Shown here one piece after another: positions 17,011 to 24,892 of a stretch of 64,000 nucleotides of DNA (positions are counted from its first letter, which is position 1; every line of letters starts with the position of its first letter). The notes beneath the pieces are model-generated. The model was not told where the DNA came from. It did no database searches and saw only the letters and a program-made list of their open reading frames with translations. The translations under genes were made by a program, and so were the position numbers. Origin of the DNA: Thermoplasmata archaeon (GTDB taxonomy: Archaea; Thermoplasmatota; Thermoplasmata; Thermoplasmatales; Thermoplasmataceae); the NCBI GenBank assembly GCA_021810045.1, contig JAJZJR010000001.1:124001-188000 (forward strand), read 5' to 3'.

Positions 17011-18390
17011 TTAGAAGATCACTTGTTTTAGCTTTGTGTCAATGAATTCATCTATTTCCTCAAACATACTTTCTCTTGAAAACTCTAAGAGTTCTACTAA
17101 ATCATCTTCACTCAATGCAATTATATATCTATCTGGAAGGTAGCTTCTACATCTGTTTATCACTTTCTCTTTATCTTCAATTTTCCTACAGACCAAGATT
17201 CCGAAGTTGCCCCTATTGTTGTTGAACCTTCCTGCTAACTGGTCGAATTCAGCGTTTGCCGGGTCATGTGAAATATTCTTGACCTCTATCATAGGATAAT
17301 TACAGTTTACTATATTTGTTAGTTTGAGGAAGAAACCATCCCTTGCTGAATTTGTGAAAACAATATCCAGTCTTTTAATTCCGTCTGCCGTTTTGAATTC
17401 CATGAGTAAATTCTTGAGGGCCCCTCTGAAAATTCTTCCCAGTGCGTGGGCCACTATTCGCTGATATTCGTATGCACCATCATGACCAGGTATAATTTTC
17501 TTCAATCGTTCAATGTACAAATTCTCAATGGACAGTTCCTCTGGATTGGGTTCTATAATTTTTGTCGAAGCTTTCTGCTCTACGATTTTCAATTTTGATG
17601 TGGTTGGGTTTTTAATAGATTCATCTAGTGGAATATGCTCTCGTATTTTTTCCTGTGTTAATAACCCTCTGAATAGACTTTCATCCATTCTTTTGTATAA
17701 GCGAGCATCGTCAGGGACATTGAATCTCTTTTCTAGTTTGAATCCATAGAGATACATAACTTCATCTAGTTCTTCGACTTGAAAATATTTATAGAAGGTC
17801 TTAAAGTGGGTTTTCTTTCCCATCCAAAGTCCATCACCTAGATTGTTCTTGCCCTCTTCTTTGATCTTCTTGTAAGAACCTTCTTTTTGAGCTAACCACA
17901 ATAAATATTTTCCATCGTTAATCTTTTGGTGCAAGATATCCAATAGTATTAGTCTTTCAGCAGGTACAGGCATGACCGGAGGCACATTCAAAAGTAGAGC
18001 AAGGTCATATTTTTTTGAATTAGATATAAATGGATTAGGGAAAAGTAATTTCTCGAATCTTTTACCGTGTTTAGAAGCAATTTTGACATTTCTCTTTGTG
18101 ATGTCGTTTTCCCCAAGTTCTTCAAACTCAACTGCACCTACATTTTTTCCTTGTTTCAGTAAGAAAGGAATGTTTTTCAATTTTCCAGCACCGAATTCCA
18201 GTACAGATTCAATTTCACCATATTCACTGTTTGAAAATATATTCTTCAGAGTTGTCTGAAGAGCTTTACTTGGCTCACCTTGTGATGGGGCCGAGCCCGT
18301 CACATCAACAACTACTTCTTTTAAATTGTCATCGTCATCAGTAGGAACCCTGAATCTGTAAATTGGAGATTTCCACAGCAAATCTGTCAT
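17011..18390 (-). CDS. Methyltransferase-like domain fused to a PD-(D/E)XK nuclease domain
   Basis: A 459-residue casposon cargo protein. Residues 40-240 look like a Rossmann-fold methyltransferase: VLEFGAGKLKNIPFLLKQG (E65, G67, G69) resembles the AdoMet-binding motif I, and VGAVEFEE the next acidic strand. Residues 290-430 form a restriction-endonuclease-like domain with D342 (RLDIVF), E369-x-K371 (MIEVKNIS) and Q384, the PD-(D/E)XK pattern. This suggests a one-protein restriction or anti-phage nuclease in which the first domain recognises or modifies nucleic acid. No classical (D/N)PPY motif is visible; NVPPVMP at 135-141 could stand in for it. It has its own promoter and a palindrome at its start, and is the leftmost gene of the element. 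Confidence 0.72.
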   Translation of the reverse strand: MTDLLWKSPIYRFRVPTDDDDNLKEVVVDVTGSAPSQGEPSKALQTTLKNIFSNSEYGEIESVLEFGAGKLKNIPFLLKQGKNVGAVEFEELGENDITKRNVKIASKHGKRFEKLLFPNPFISNSKKYDLALLLNVPPVMPVPAERLILLDILHQKINDGKYLLWLAQKEGSYKKIKEEGKNNLGDGLWMGKKTHFKTFYKYFQVEELDEVMYLYGFKLEKRFNVPDDARLYKRMDESLFRGLLTQEKIREHIPLDESIKNPTTSKLKIVEQKASTKIIEPNPEELSIENLYIERLKKIIPGHDGAYEYQRIVAHALGRIFRGALKNLLMEFKTADGIKRLDIVFTNSARDGFFLKLTNIVNCNYPMIEVKNISHDPANAEFDQLAGRFNNNRGNFGILVCRKIEDKEKVINRCRSYLPDRYIIALSEDDLVELLEFSRESMFEEIDEFIDTKLKQVIF

Positions 18391-18620
18391 TTTGAACTAT
18401 CCGCAAAGTTTGAGTAATAATGTTATTACTAACGTAGTAAACTTCATATTTATATAAAATTATTCTTGTAATTGTCTATTTAATTAATTGCATTGTAAAT
18501 TACCCCCTTCTTGAATGAAAACCAAGAGCATGGATAGATAACAGATAAAGACTCAAAGAAGTCTGGAGAAATGACTTGCTGAATAGACTCGAATAACTGA
18601 AACCAGTGTGCTCTGAAGCC
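18391..18620. promoter_or_regulatory. Promoter and operator-like palindrome of the MTase-nuclease gene
   Basis: For the leftward gene at 18390, a TATA box TTATATAAA lies at 18449-18457. A palindrome AGTAATAA-TG-TTATTACT lies at 18413-18430, where transcription should begin, so a bound protein there would block it. The remainder up to the polB stop at 18621 shows no gene. Confidence 0.55.
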
Positions 18621-21272
18621 TTATGAATTGGCTTGAACTTCTAAATCTTTATCGGGCAAATTCGATCCATTAAAGGACTTGATAAGGATTCTGTGAATCT
18701 TTGACCTATTCCTCAATCCCTTTCCATTTCTGACTTTCTGTTTGAAATTCCTTAATCCTCGCTCTGAAATTCCCAAGGTCTTGACCACATTAGGTTTGAG
18801 TGTCAAAGTCCACTGAATGAAAGCTTCCTTGTTCTGGTACTCGAGATATGAATCATTGCTTACGCCGAATACACTGACTTCATCGATATTGTTTGATTCC
18901 TTGCCTATGTACCTGATTCGGTCAGAGAATACTTGTTTCCTTTGGGCTTTATTGTCAAGATAGTCGAACTTGTTATCGTTATGCCTTACGTATGCTGTTA
19001 ACACATCTTCAAGTGATTTCCAGTACTCTTTTGAGGAAAAGGGCAATTCAATTGAAGATTTGCCAGTCCTGTAATCTATGAATTCCTTATACTGGATTCC
19101 TCTTGTCTCCTTCGAGAATGGTAATGTCGGAATAACATCATTTTTCTCAGAACCTACGAGAATGAAGTTGAAGGGTTTTATCTGTTTATTAAGGGCTTTG
19201 TTTTGGTTCATTTTCTTGAATCGGTTTAGAATCAAAGGTTTGGAAACGGTGATTTGAGATACTGCCATCTTTTCTGAGTAATTTTCAAATCTATTGTTCA
19301 AGATGTCTCTCCAAATCTGTTTTCCTTCTATATCCTTAAGATGGCCTAATCCGTGTGTGGAATACTTGAGTATTTCTTTCTTTCCATTGACAGTTCTATA
19401 CAGACAATATCGCTTTGCTGATATTCCATAAAAAATTATGTTATTCAACGGATTCTTCCTTTCATCCTCTTCTATCTTGAACATTTCAACATTCATTGAA
19501 TAGGGGTTCAATGGCCTGAAAAATTCCTGGATATATTTGACAGAATCAGGGTTGACAAATATCGAATCTGTATCGCAATATGCAAAATAGCCATTTGATT
19601 CCGCTATGTTTTCTGCCAATGCCAGAATCAGTCTTGCAGAACCAGTTATCAAGGTTGCCATTATCGGATTGAAGTATGACCCCTGTTTCTCAACCCTTTC
19701 AGTCCTGAAAGGGAACTGGTCAACCGAATAGACATTAACATCAAGTGGATTCTCAAGGGTTTCCGCATTCTCTTCAATGTAAAATCCGTATGATGTTGCA
19801 TTTGCAATAATCTTCAATATTAACTGAATCTGGTCTTTATCCAGTCTATTGGATTTCTTGACCCTGATCCTTTCCTCTATGACCTTGCGTATGAAATCAT
19901 CACTTGAGTTAACTTCGATATCAGATATTTTAACATTTTTCAAGTGTGATTGTTTGCGTTCGGGATAAAACGTAAAAGCCTGAATAATCTCAGGGGTCTT
20001 TCCAGTTAGTATCTTTGAAGCGATAATATCTTCAATAGTATACCACAACTCTTTGTCAGATGTTAGATAGTTAATTCCGATGTTCTTTGTTAACCTGGAA
20101 TATTCCATTCTAACAGGTAAGATGTCGCTGTTAGGTTTAACTTTAACAATTGAGTGCATTTCAGATTTATGCCATATCTCTGGGTTTCTGAGGTCTTCAA
20201 TCTTTAAAGAATTAACAAATTCACTAACAGCGATAACATTTTCCTTTACTTTTAATTTGGCGGATTTCAGGAATCTATCCAAGTTTAACAGAGAGTAAAC
20301 AGTTGGATACATTGAGGTAAAATCAAGATAGCTAACTCTGACAGGTTTATTCCTGATCCTAACCTCAGTACGTCCACCATAATACGAACTCATAACAAAA
20401 CCTAACACATCCTTTGGAAAGTCTGGATTGCATTCCATAAACGGTTTTATTCCCATTTTGTTAAGATATCCCTTTCCTATTGTTGCTGGTGAATAGAGCT
20501 TGTTAACTGGGTTAGACAGGTTAAACATCTCATATCGTTTCAGAGCAGATTGATACAATTCAGATGTTATTCTAACGTCATTTATGTTGTAGTCGATGTA
20601 TTTCTCGTTGATTTTCCCATGCTGTTCAATCCGAGTTTTTCTTGAAACATTGAAATCACTGCATGCCGAATCCAACGAATGTGATCTATCTGTTAATGCA
20701 AAAGTTAGAGTCTTGAGATCAACAAAGTATCCTGAATAATGCCTGTATCTCTTATCACTCGCTTTTCTCAACGGCCTTGCAAATGAAATGAAAGACCTTT
20801 TCTGGTCTATGCTCTGTATACGAATTCGTGGATTCCTCACATCCTCTGACAGCTTTAGGGAAAATCCGTCTTTTGTTTTGCGTGAGATTCCATAACTAAT
20901 TGCCAATCTTGACAAGTCAAAAGGCAGGTTAAAGCCTATAACCTCAGCTCTCATTCTGAAGGCGTATGGGTAAAACAGGTTATCCACAAAATCTCTGACA
21001 CTCATGACCTGTATGTTATTTTTTGACCCGTAAACTTCAATGATTTTTCTTTTATCATCCTGAATATCACCATAATACAGATACCAATCTTCTTTGAAAC
21101 CGGTGCTAATCTTTGTTCTGATAAGACATGATCCAAAAGTCAGGTTTTGATACTGATCTATGGTAGTCTCAGTGTCCAGAACCAGCGTGATGTTTGGATT
21201 ATGATAATCTGGTTCTTTGTACTTGAATTCTGGCCGGTTATCCGTGTATGCTCTCACAAAGATATCGCTCAT
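18621..21272 (-). CDS. polB: Casposon family B DNA polymerase
   Basis: An 883-residue family B DNA polymerase that presumably copies the casposon. The 3'-5' exonuclease motifs are intact: D33-T-E35 (LVLDTETT), N115..F118-D119 (GFNLPFDL) and Y228-NIN-D232. Polymerase motifs are YYGGR (297-301), motif A DFTSMYP (317-323), motif B K487..NATSYG (491-496), motif C YCDTDS (565-570), and a KRY element after it. It is the last gene of a five-gene leftward operon and overlaps the HNH gene by 4 bases. It closely fits the polymerases carried by euryarchaeal casposons. I cannot tell whether it is protein-primed: no clear TPR2-type insertion can be identified by eye. Confidence 0.93.
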   Translation of the reverse strand: MSDIFVRAYTDNRPEFKYKEPDYHNPNITLVLDTETTIDQYQNLTFGSCLIRTKISTGFKEDWYLYYGDIQDDKRKIIEVYGSKNNIQVMSVRDFVDNLFYPYAFRMRAEVIGFNLPFDLSRLAISYGISRKTKDGFSLKLSEDVRNPRIRIQSIDQKRSFISFARPLRKASDKRYRHYSGYFVDLKTLTFALTDRSHSLDSACSDFNVSRKTRIEQHGKINEKYIDYNINDVRITSELYQSALKRYEMFNLSNPVNKLYSPATIGKGYLNKMGIKPFMECNPDFPKDVLGFVMSSYYGGRTEVRIRNKPVRVSYLDFTSMYPTVYSLLNLDRFLKSAKLKVKENVIAVSEFVNSLKIEDLRNPEIWHKSEMHSIVKVKPNSDILPVRMEYSRLTKNIGINYLTSDKELWYTIEDIIASKILTGKTPEIIQAFTFYPERKQSHLKNVKISDIEVNSSDDFIRKVIEERIRVKKSNRLDKDQIQLILKIIANATSYGFYIEENAETLENPLDVNVYSVDQFPFRTERVEKQGSYFNPIMATLITGSARLILALAENIAESNGYFAYCDTDSIFVNPDSVKYIQEFFRPLNPYSMNVEMFKIEEDERKNPLNNIIFYGISAKRYCLYRTVNGKKEILKYSTHGLGHLKDIEGKQIWRDILNNRFENYSEKMAVSQITVSKPLILNRFKKMNQNKALNKQIKPFNFILVGSEKNDVIPTLPFSKETRGIQYKEFIDYRTGKSSIELPFSSKEYWKSLEDVLTAYVRHNDNKFDYLDNKAQRKQVFSDRIRYIGKESNNIDEVSVFGVSNDSYLEYQNKEAFIQWTLTLKPNVVKTLGISERGLRNFKQKVRNGKGLRNRSKIHRILIKSFNGSNLPDKDLEVQANS

Positions 21273-21670
21273 AGAATCACCGGATATCTTGATGTCAGGT
21301 ATTCTGCAATCAGCTTGTATATGCCAATACCTGTTCTTTCATGCTTCAATTCACAAATGTCAATAATTCCCCTCTCCAAGAGAATTTCAGAATTCTGGTA
21401 ATTCCATAACCTCTGTTTGTCTGTTAGCCTTCTATGGCATTCCAGACATACGGTCATAACCTCGTTGCCATGACTTCTACCTCTGATGTGATGCACTTCC
21501 AACTTTGTTGGTGATTTGCAAATCTCACAATCGTTCTTCTTGTCTCTATGCTCATTCTCTAAAATATCCGTTATCCAGTCAATAGACTCTTGGTATTCAC
21601 TGTCAATAATTTCCTTGGCCCTGAATATGCCTTCTAATATTGCACTGGATATGGATATCTTGGAATTCAA
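21269..21670 (-). CDS. HNH endonuclease of the casposon
   Basis: A 133-residue HNH nuclease, a conserved casposon companion gene. The metal-binding frame is CEIC (C48, C51) followed by LEVHHIRGRSHGNE (catalytic H60/H61, N69) and CLECHRRL (C75, C78, H79). The N-terminal 40 residues are helical and may bind DNA. It overlaps polB and the upstream gene by 4 bases each, so it is made with the polymerase. Proposed roles in casposons include processing replication or excision intermediates; none is proven here. Confidence 0.9.
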   Translation of the reverse strand: MNSKISISSAILEGIFRAKEIIDSEYQESIDWITDILENEHRDKKNDCEICKSPTKLEVHHIRGRSHGNEVMTVCLECHRRLTDKQRLWNYQNSEILLERGIIDICELKHERTGIGIYKLIAEYLTSRYPVIL

Positions 21671-22317
21671 GACTTGTAAATCTCCCAGAATTCCGGTTCT
21701 TCTTGACTTTCAGCAATTTCATACAGCTTATCTGGGTCTGTTTCGAAGTGGTGTAATTCACCATTGGCATCTTTGAAAGGTTTCCTGAATGACTTCAAGA
21801 CATCTGTCTTTCCTGTTCTCAAAAATTCCCTAACAGCAGAGTTATACTTTCCTATTCTTGATGCAGTTCGTGAATCTCTGATTTCAACCCAAGACTGTTT
21901 GCCCTTCTCATTAAGACTCATGACCCTTGATATTCTATCCTGAGACTTTGGAGTCCATTTTCCTCTGACTTTCAGAAAAGCATTGGTGTTCTTGATAACG
22001 GTTTCAGGAGATGTGTGCAACTCTCTTGACGCACTTGAAAGCGATTCACCATCCCTGACTTTTCTTAGAACTTCAAGTGATTTTTCCCTTTGATTCAGTT
22101 CTTTCCTAGAAATAGATTTCCATGAATGTTTGTATATTGGTTCAGGTTTTATTGTTGATACAACTCTTTCCTTGGATTTTGGATGACCTCTTATCTGTGA
22201 TAATGAAGCGTTTGGATATTTTGCATGCAACCTGGTGATTCTATTCCGGTATGAATCTGAACCATTGAAGCTGGATAGCCAATCCTGAAATGTCCTGTAT
22301 TCCGGTGAAAATGTCAT
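21667..22317 (-). CDS. Casposon protein with helix-turn-helix-like repeats
   Basis: A 216-residue basic protein with no firm family match. A helix-turn-helix-like segment appears near residues 84-115 (VRDGESLSSASRELHTSPETVIKNT). An earlier stretch, LHAKYPNASLSQIRGHPKSKER, has a similar Lys/Arg-rich helix pattern. The C-terminal 40 residues are acidic (FETDPDKLYEIAESQEEPEF). It sits between the HNH gene and the next small gene with 4-base overlaps on both sides, so it is co-translated with the polymerase. A DNA-binding role in replication or transposition is the natural guess. Confidence 0.7.
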   Translation of the reverse strand: MTFSPEYRTFQDWLSSFNGSDSYRNRITRLHAKYPNASLSQIRGHPKSKERVVSTIKPEPIYKHSWKSISRKELNQREKSLEVLRKVRDGESLSSASRELHTSPETVIKNTNAFLKVRGKWTPKSQDRISRVMSLNEKGKQSWVEIRDSRTASRIGKYNSAVREFLRTGKTDVLKSFRKPFKDANGELHHFETDPDKLYEIAESQEEPEFWEIYKS

Positions 22318-22787
22318 TTGGAATCGCCTTTGAGCAATGTGCTGAATTTTTCATAAGCTGTGCTGTCAAACAGGTTCTCAAAAAGAATTATGTCAGATTC
22401 AAGAAAACGGTGCTTTTTGAAGAGGTCGGCAAAATCTGAAACTTCTATTTCCGAAATAGGCTCTTTAGTTATTAGTGAAATAACGATCTTATTGAGGGCC
22501 AAGGCAGTAAGAACTTCAAATATTACCCCAATTGTTTTGCCCCTGTACCATAGTGAATTGCATTCTGACACTGACAAGAGGTAGGGCTTCATTGACCTCT
22601 TACCTTTGAACTCATTGCTATTTGGGTTAATCGTGATTGAATGCCCAAATGAATTCAGGAAATAGAGGTCATTCATCTCCGTTGGTGTGTTGTATAATCT
22701 GATTGAATGAGCATAGTAGATTTTATTCACTCCGTGAGCATCGATATTTGAACTGTATGTCTGGTTATCCGACCAATCAGACATCAT
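22314..22787 (-). CDS. Hypothetical casposon protein
   Basis: A 157-residue protein I do not recognise. It has a Ser/Tyr/Asn-rich N-terminus (MSDWSDNQTYSSNIDAHGVNK begins the frame) and a central hydrophobic stretch IGVIFEVLTALALNKIVISLI (about 85-105) that could be a buried helix rather than a membrane span. The C-terminus is acidic and helical. It overlaps both neighbours by 4 bases in the leftward polB operon. A replication or regulatory accessory role is possible, but nothing in the sequence is diagnostic. Confidence 0.62.
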   Translation of the reverse strand: MMSDWSDNQTYSSNIDAHGVNKIYYAHSIRLYNTPTEMNDLYFLNSFGHSITINPNSNEFKGKRSMKPYLLSVSECNSLWYRGKTIGVIFEVLTALALNKIVISLITKEPISEIEVSDFADLFKKHRFLESDIILFENLFDSTAYEKFSTLLKGDSK

Positions 22788-22972
22788 TTTTTCTCACTCT
22801 CTGGATTCCAAATGCCAAATGTCTCACGATTCAGCTTATTCCTTACAGAACCACACCTTGGGCGTTTCACCCTGTATTTTGGAATGCCCTTAGAATAATT
22901 CCATTCATGCCCACAAACCAAGCATTTCACTGGTGTCTTGACAATTTTTTGTTCACTCGCATCTATCACCAC
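22784..22972 (-). CDS. Small zinc-ribbon-like casposon protein
   Basis: A 62-residue basic protein, first gene of the leftward operon. It has CLVCGHEW (C18 and C21) and, 20 residues on, RPRCGSVRNKLNRE. The fourth cysteine expected of a zinc ribbon (CPRC) is Arg here, so the ribbon is degenerate unless a His completes it. It starts with tandem GTG codons (22972 or 22969). It overlaps the next gene by 4 bases and is divergent from the winged-helix regulator across 52 bases. It may be a small DNA-binding or regulatory protein. Confidence 0.65.
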   Translation of the reverse strand: MVIDASEQKIVKTPVKCLVCGHEWNYSKGIPKYRVKRPRCGSVRNKLNRETFGIWNPESEKK

Positions 22973-22988
22973 ATCACATATTATGTGG

Positions 22989-23024
22989 AAATATTCTAAT
23001 AGTCAGTTGACTATACTTTAGTCA
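22989..23024. promoter_or_regulatory. Shared divergent promoter and operator in the casposon
   Basis: The 52-base gap between the two casposon operons has one AT-rich core, AATATTCTAAT (about 22989-23000), that could serve as TATA element in both directions. Next to it is the palindrome TAGTCA-GT-TGACTA (23000-23013), with a further AGTCA half-site (23020-23024) touching the ATG of the winged-helix gene. A repressor bound here would shut off its own gene and probably the polB operon. Confidence 0.6.
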
Positions 23025-23654
23025 ATGGCTTATGATAGATTCCGGACTCAAAAGGAAACGAAAGAGAGGAATGAGAGACTGGTTCTGAAACTGCTTTTTG
23101 ATTCACCAATGAGATTCAAGGATTTGCTGGAAGAGACCGGACTATCAAGAGCTGGTCTTGATATGATATTGAAAAGACTTCAAGAGACAAAACAGATAGA
23201 ATCCATTATCGATAGTGGGAAACCTGCCTATTCACTAACAAAGAAAGGTGAAAAGACAGTAAAAGCAATCCCCATTATTCAGGATAACTTAGAATCTATA
23301 CTCAAGGTAAAACACGAATATTCCAATGAAATGGGAAAATTCAAACTTGGATACAAAGGGATAAACTTTGACGTGTTGAATGATGCTCAAGTAGATGCCA
23401 ACCTTACAAACGTTTTTAAGGAAATTGTAAAGGAATGCCTCAAGAAATCAGAGAATACCATAGCGGAAATTCCCAGTATTATCAGGGATAAATCAGAACT
23501 AAAGGGAAAAATGGTACTTGCTCTCACAATTGATTTTGATGATATGAGAGAGCAATTTCTGAATAGAAATAATAAAACTTGGAAAAAATTCGGATTGAAA
23601 TGGGAAAATGAGGAAGATTGGGAAAGACTATTTTCAGGGGATGATCCAAAATGA
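23025..23654 (+). CDS. Winged-helix transcriptional regulator of the casposon
   Basis: A 209-residue regulator. Residues 10-85 form a winged helix-turn-helix: RLVLKLLFDSPMRFKDLLEE, TGLSRAGLDMILKRL as recognition helix, then a wing, GKPAYSLTKKGEKTV. The remaining 120 residues are helical with a C-terminal acidic/aromatic part (KTWKKFGLKWENEEDWERLF). It is the first gene of the rightward operon and overlaps the casposase gene by 4 bases, so the two are made together. AGTCA half-sites around its own start suggest autorepression. Winged-helix genes beside cas1 are common in casposons. Confidence 0.85.
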   Translation: MAYDRFRTQKETKERNERLVLKLLFDSPMRFKDLLEETGLSRAGLDMILKRLQETKQIESIIDSGKPAYSLTKKGEKTVKAIPIIQDNLESILKVKHEYSNEMGKFKLGYKGINFDVLNDAQVDANLTNVFKEIVKECLKKSENTIAEIPSIIRDKSELKGKMVLALTIDFDDMREQFLNRNNKTWKKFGLKWENEEDWERLFSGDDPK

Positions 23655-24892
23655 ATCCATTGCTGTTATCTGGATTTGGAATAACCATTGAGGTTAACAA
23701 GGCCCGCTTGACCGTAAAACAAAAGGATGAAATTGTTGAGTTTGAGCCTCACAGAATGCCTTACGATTCCATTGTCATTGACGGCCATTACGGTTCTGTG
23801 AGTTTTGAGGCCATGCGTTGGTTATCCAAACATGATGTGTCTGTTATCCTGTTAAACTGGAATGGCAACCTTTTATCATCAACATTCCCAAAAGAAGGTA
23901 ATAACGGTCAACTGAGAATAAAACAGTATGAAAAATACCTCAATGCAGAGGAAAGAACGTTCATAGCGGAAAAAATAATAAATGAAAAAATAGAAAAATC
24001 ACTTGTTTTTCTTGAAAATCTATCAAATTTCTATAAAAAAATAAATTTTGAAAAAATAAAAAATATATTTTCCAAGGAATTTGAGGATTTTAATTTGAAA
24101 AAAGAAAAAATCAAGAAAAATAAAATAAATACAGAAAAAAGCGATTTAAAAAAGAAAATAACTGATTTAATGATGTATGAAGGCAGAGTAGCATCTGCCT
24201 ACTGGTCTGAATTGTCAATTATTTTCAATAAAATAGCACCGGAATTTAATTTTCAGTCCAGAAAAAACCTCTCATATTCCTGGAATATGAATGCATCTGA
24301 CCCGATAAATGCCCTGCTGAATTATGGATACGCAATTCTTGAGGGAATGATCAGAAAATGCATCAATTCAGTTGGTCTTGACCTCTCAATTGGATTTTTA
24401 CATGAAATAGCACCGTCAAAATATCCATTGGTATACGATTTTCAGGAATTATTCAGACATGTTGTGGATTATTCAGTTATCCAAATTCTTGAATCCGGTT
24501 TAAAAAAATCAGATTTTATAACAACCGAAAATTATCATATTCGGTTGAAGCCAAATACAGCAAAATTATTGATTGAAAAAATCAAAGAGAATTTCAATCA
24601 GCGTTATGATTTTAGAAATAAAAAGCACACTCTTGAAAATATAATGCTTGAGGATATAAGGGAATTTGGGAAATATCTATCAGAAAAGTCAAAGAACTTT
24701 GAATTTTTTATGCCCGAAATAAATATAAAGAGAAATGACAGCATCAACTTGAGGAAAAAAATAGAGTCAATCGAGCCAGAAGAAAGAAAAAAACTAAAAA
24801 TTAATAAATCAACATTGTGGTATCAACAAAAGAAAATTAAAGAAGGTAAGCCGGTTAAACTTTACGAAAAGACTAAAGTGAAAATCTCATGA
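23651..24892 (+). CDS. cas1: Casposase (Cas1-family integrase)
   Basis: A 413-residue Cas1 homologue that acts as the transposase: it joins the 3' ends of the excised element to staggered positions in target DNA. The N-terminal beta domain includes DSIVIDGHYGSVSFEAMRWL (39-58) and SVILLNWNGNLL (64-75). The helical catalytic domain has the Cas1 residues E177 (YEGRVASAYW), H251 (GFLHE) and E266 (YDFQELFRH). A lysine-rich segment (127-170) precedes it. After the Cas1 domain an extra tail (about 365-413, with INKSTLWYQQKKIKEGKP) resembles the C-terminal helix-turn-helix of casposases and is absent from CRISPR Cas1. The gene is strikingly AT-rich from 23.9 to 24.9 kb. It overlaps both neighbours by 4 bases; no cas2 or array is present. 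Confidence 0.95.
   Translation: MNPLLLSGFGITIEVNKARLTVKQKDEIVEFEPHRMPYDSIVIDGHYGSVSFEAMRWLSKHDVSVILLNWNGNLLSSTFPKEGNNGQLRIKQYEKYLNAEERTFIAEKIINEKIEKSLVFLENLSNFYKKINFEKIKNIFSKEFEDFNLKKEKIKKNKINTEKSDLKKKITDLMMYEGRVASAYWSELSIIFNKIAPEFNFQSRKNLSYSWNMNASDPINALLNYGYAILEGMIRKCINSVGLDLSIGFLHEIAPSKYPLVYDFQELFRHVVDYSVIQILESGLKKSDFITTENYHIRLKPNTAKLLIEKIKENFNQRYDFRNKKHTLENIMLEDIREFGKYLSEKSKNFEFFMPEINIKRNDSINLRKKIESIEPEERKKLKINKSTLWYQQKKIKEGKPVKLYEKTKVKIS

Noticed and set aside
18621-21272. Calling the polymerase protein-primed
   Set aside because: All PolB motifs are visible, but the TPR insertions that define protein-primed enzymes could not be identified by eye; family 2 casposon polymerases may differ from the protein-primed kind. 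Left open.
23651-24892. Cas1 as part of a CRISPR-Cas locus
   Set aside because: No Cas2, no effector genes and no direct-repeat array in the window, while inverted termini, a target duplication and a PolB gene are present. The casposon explanation is better.
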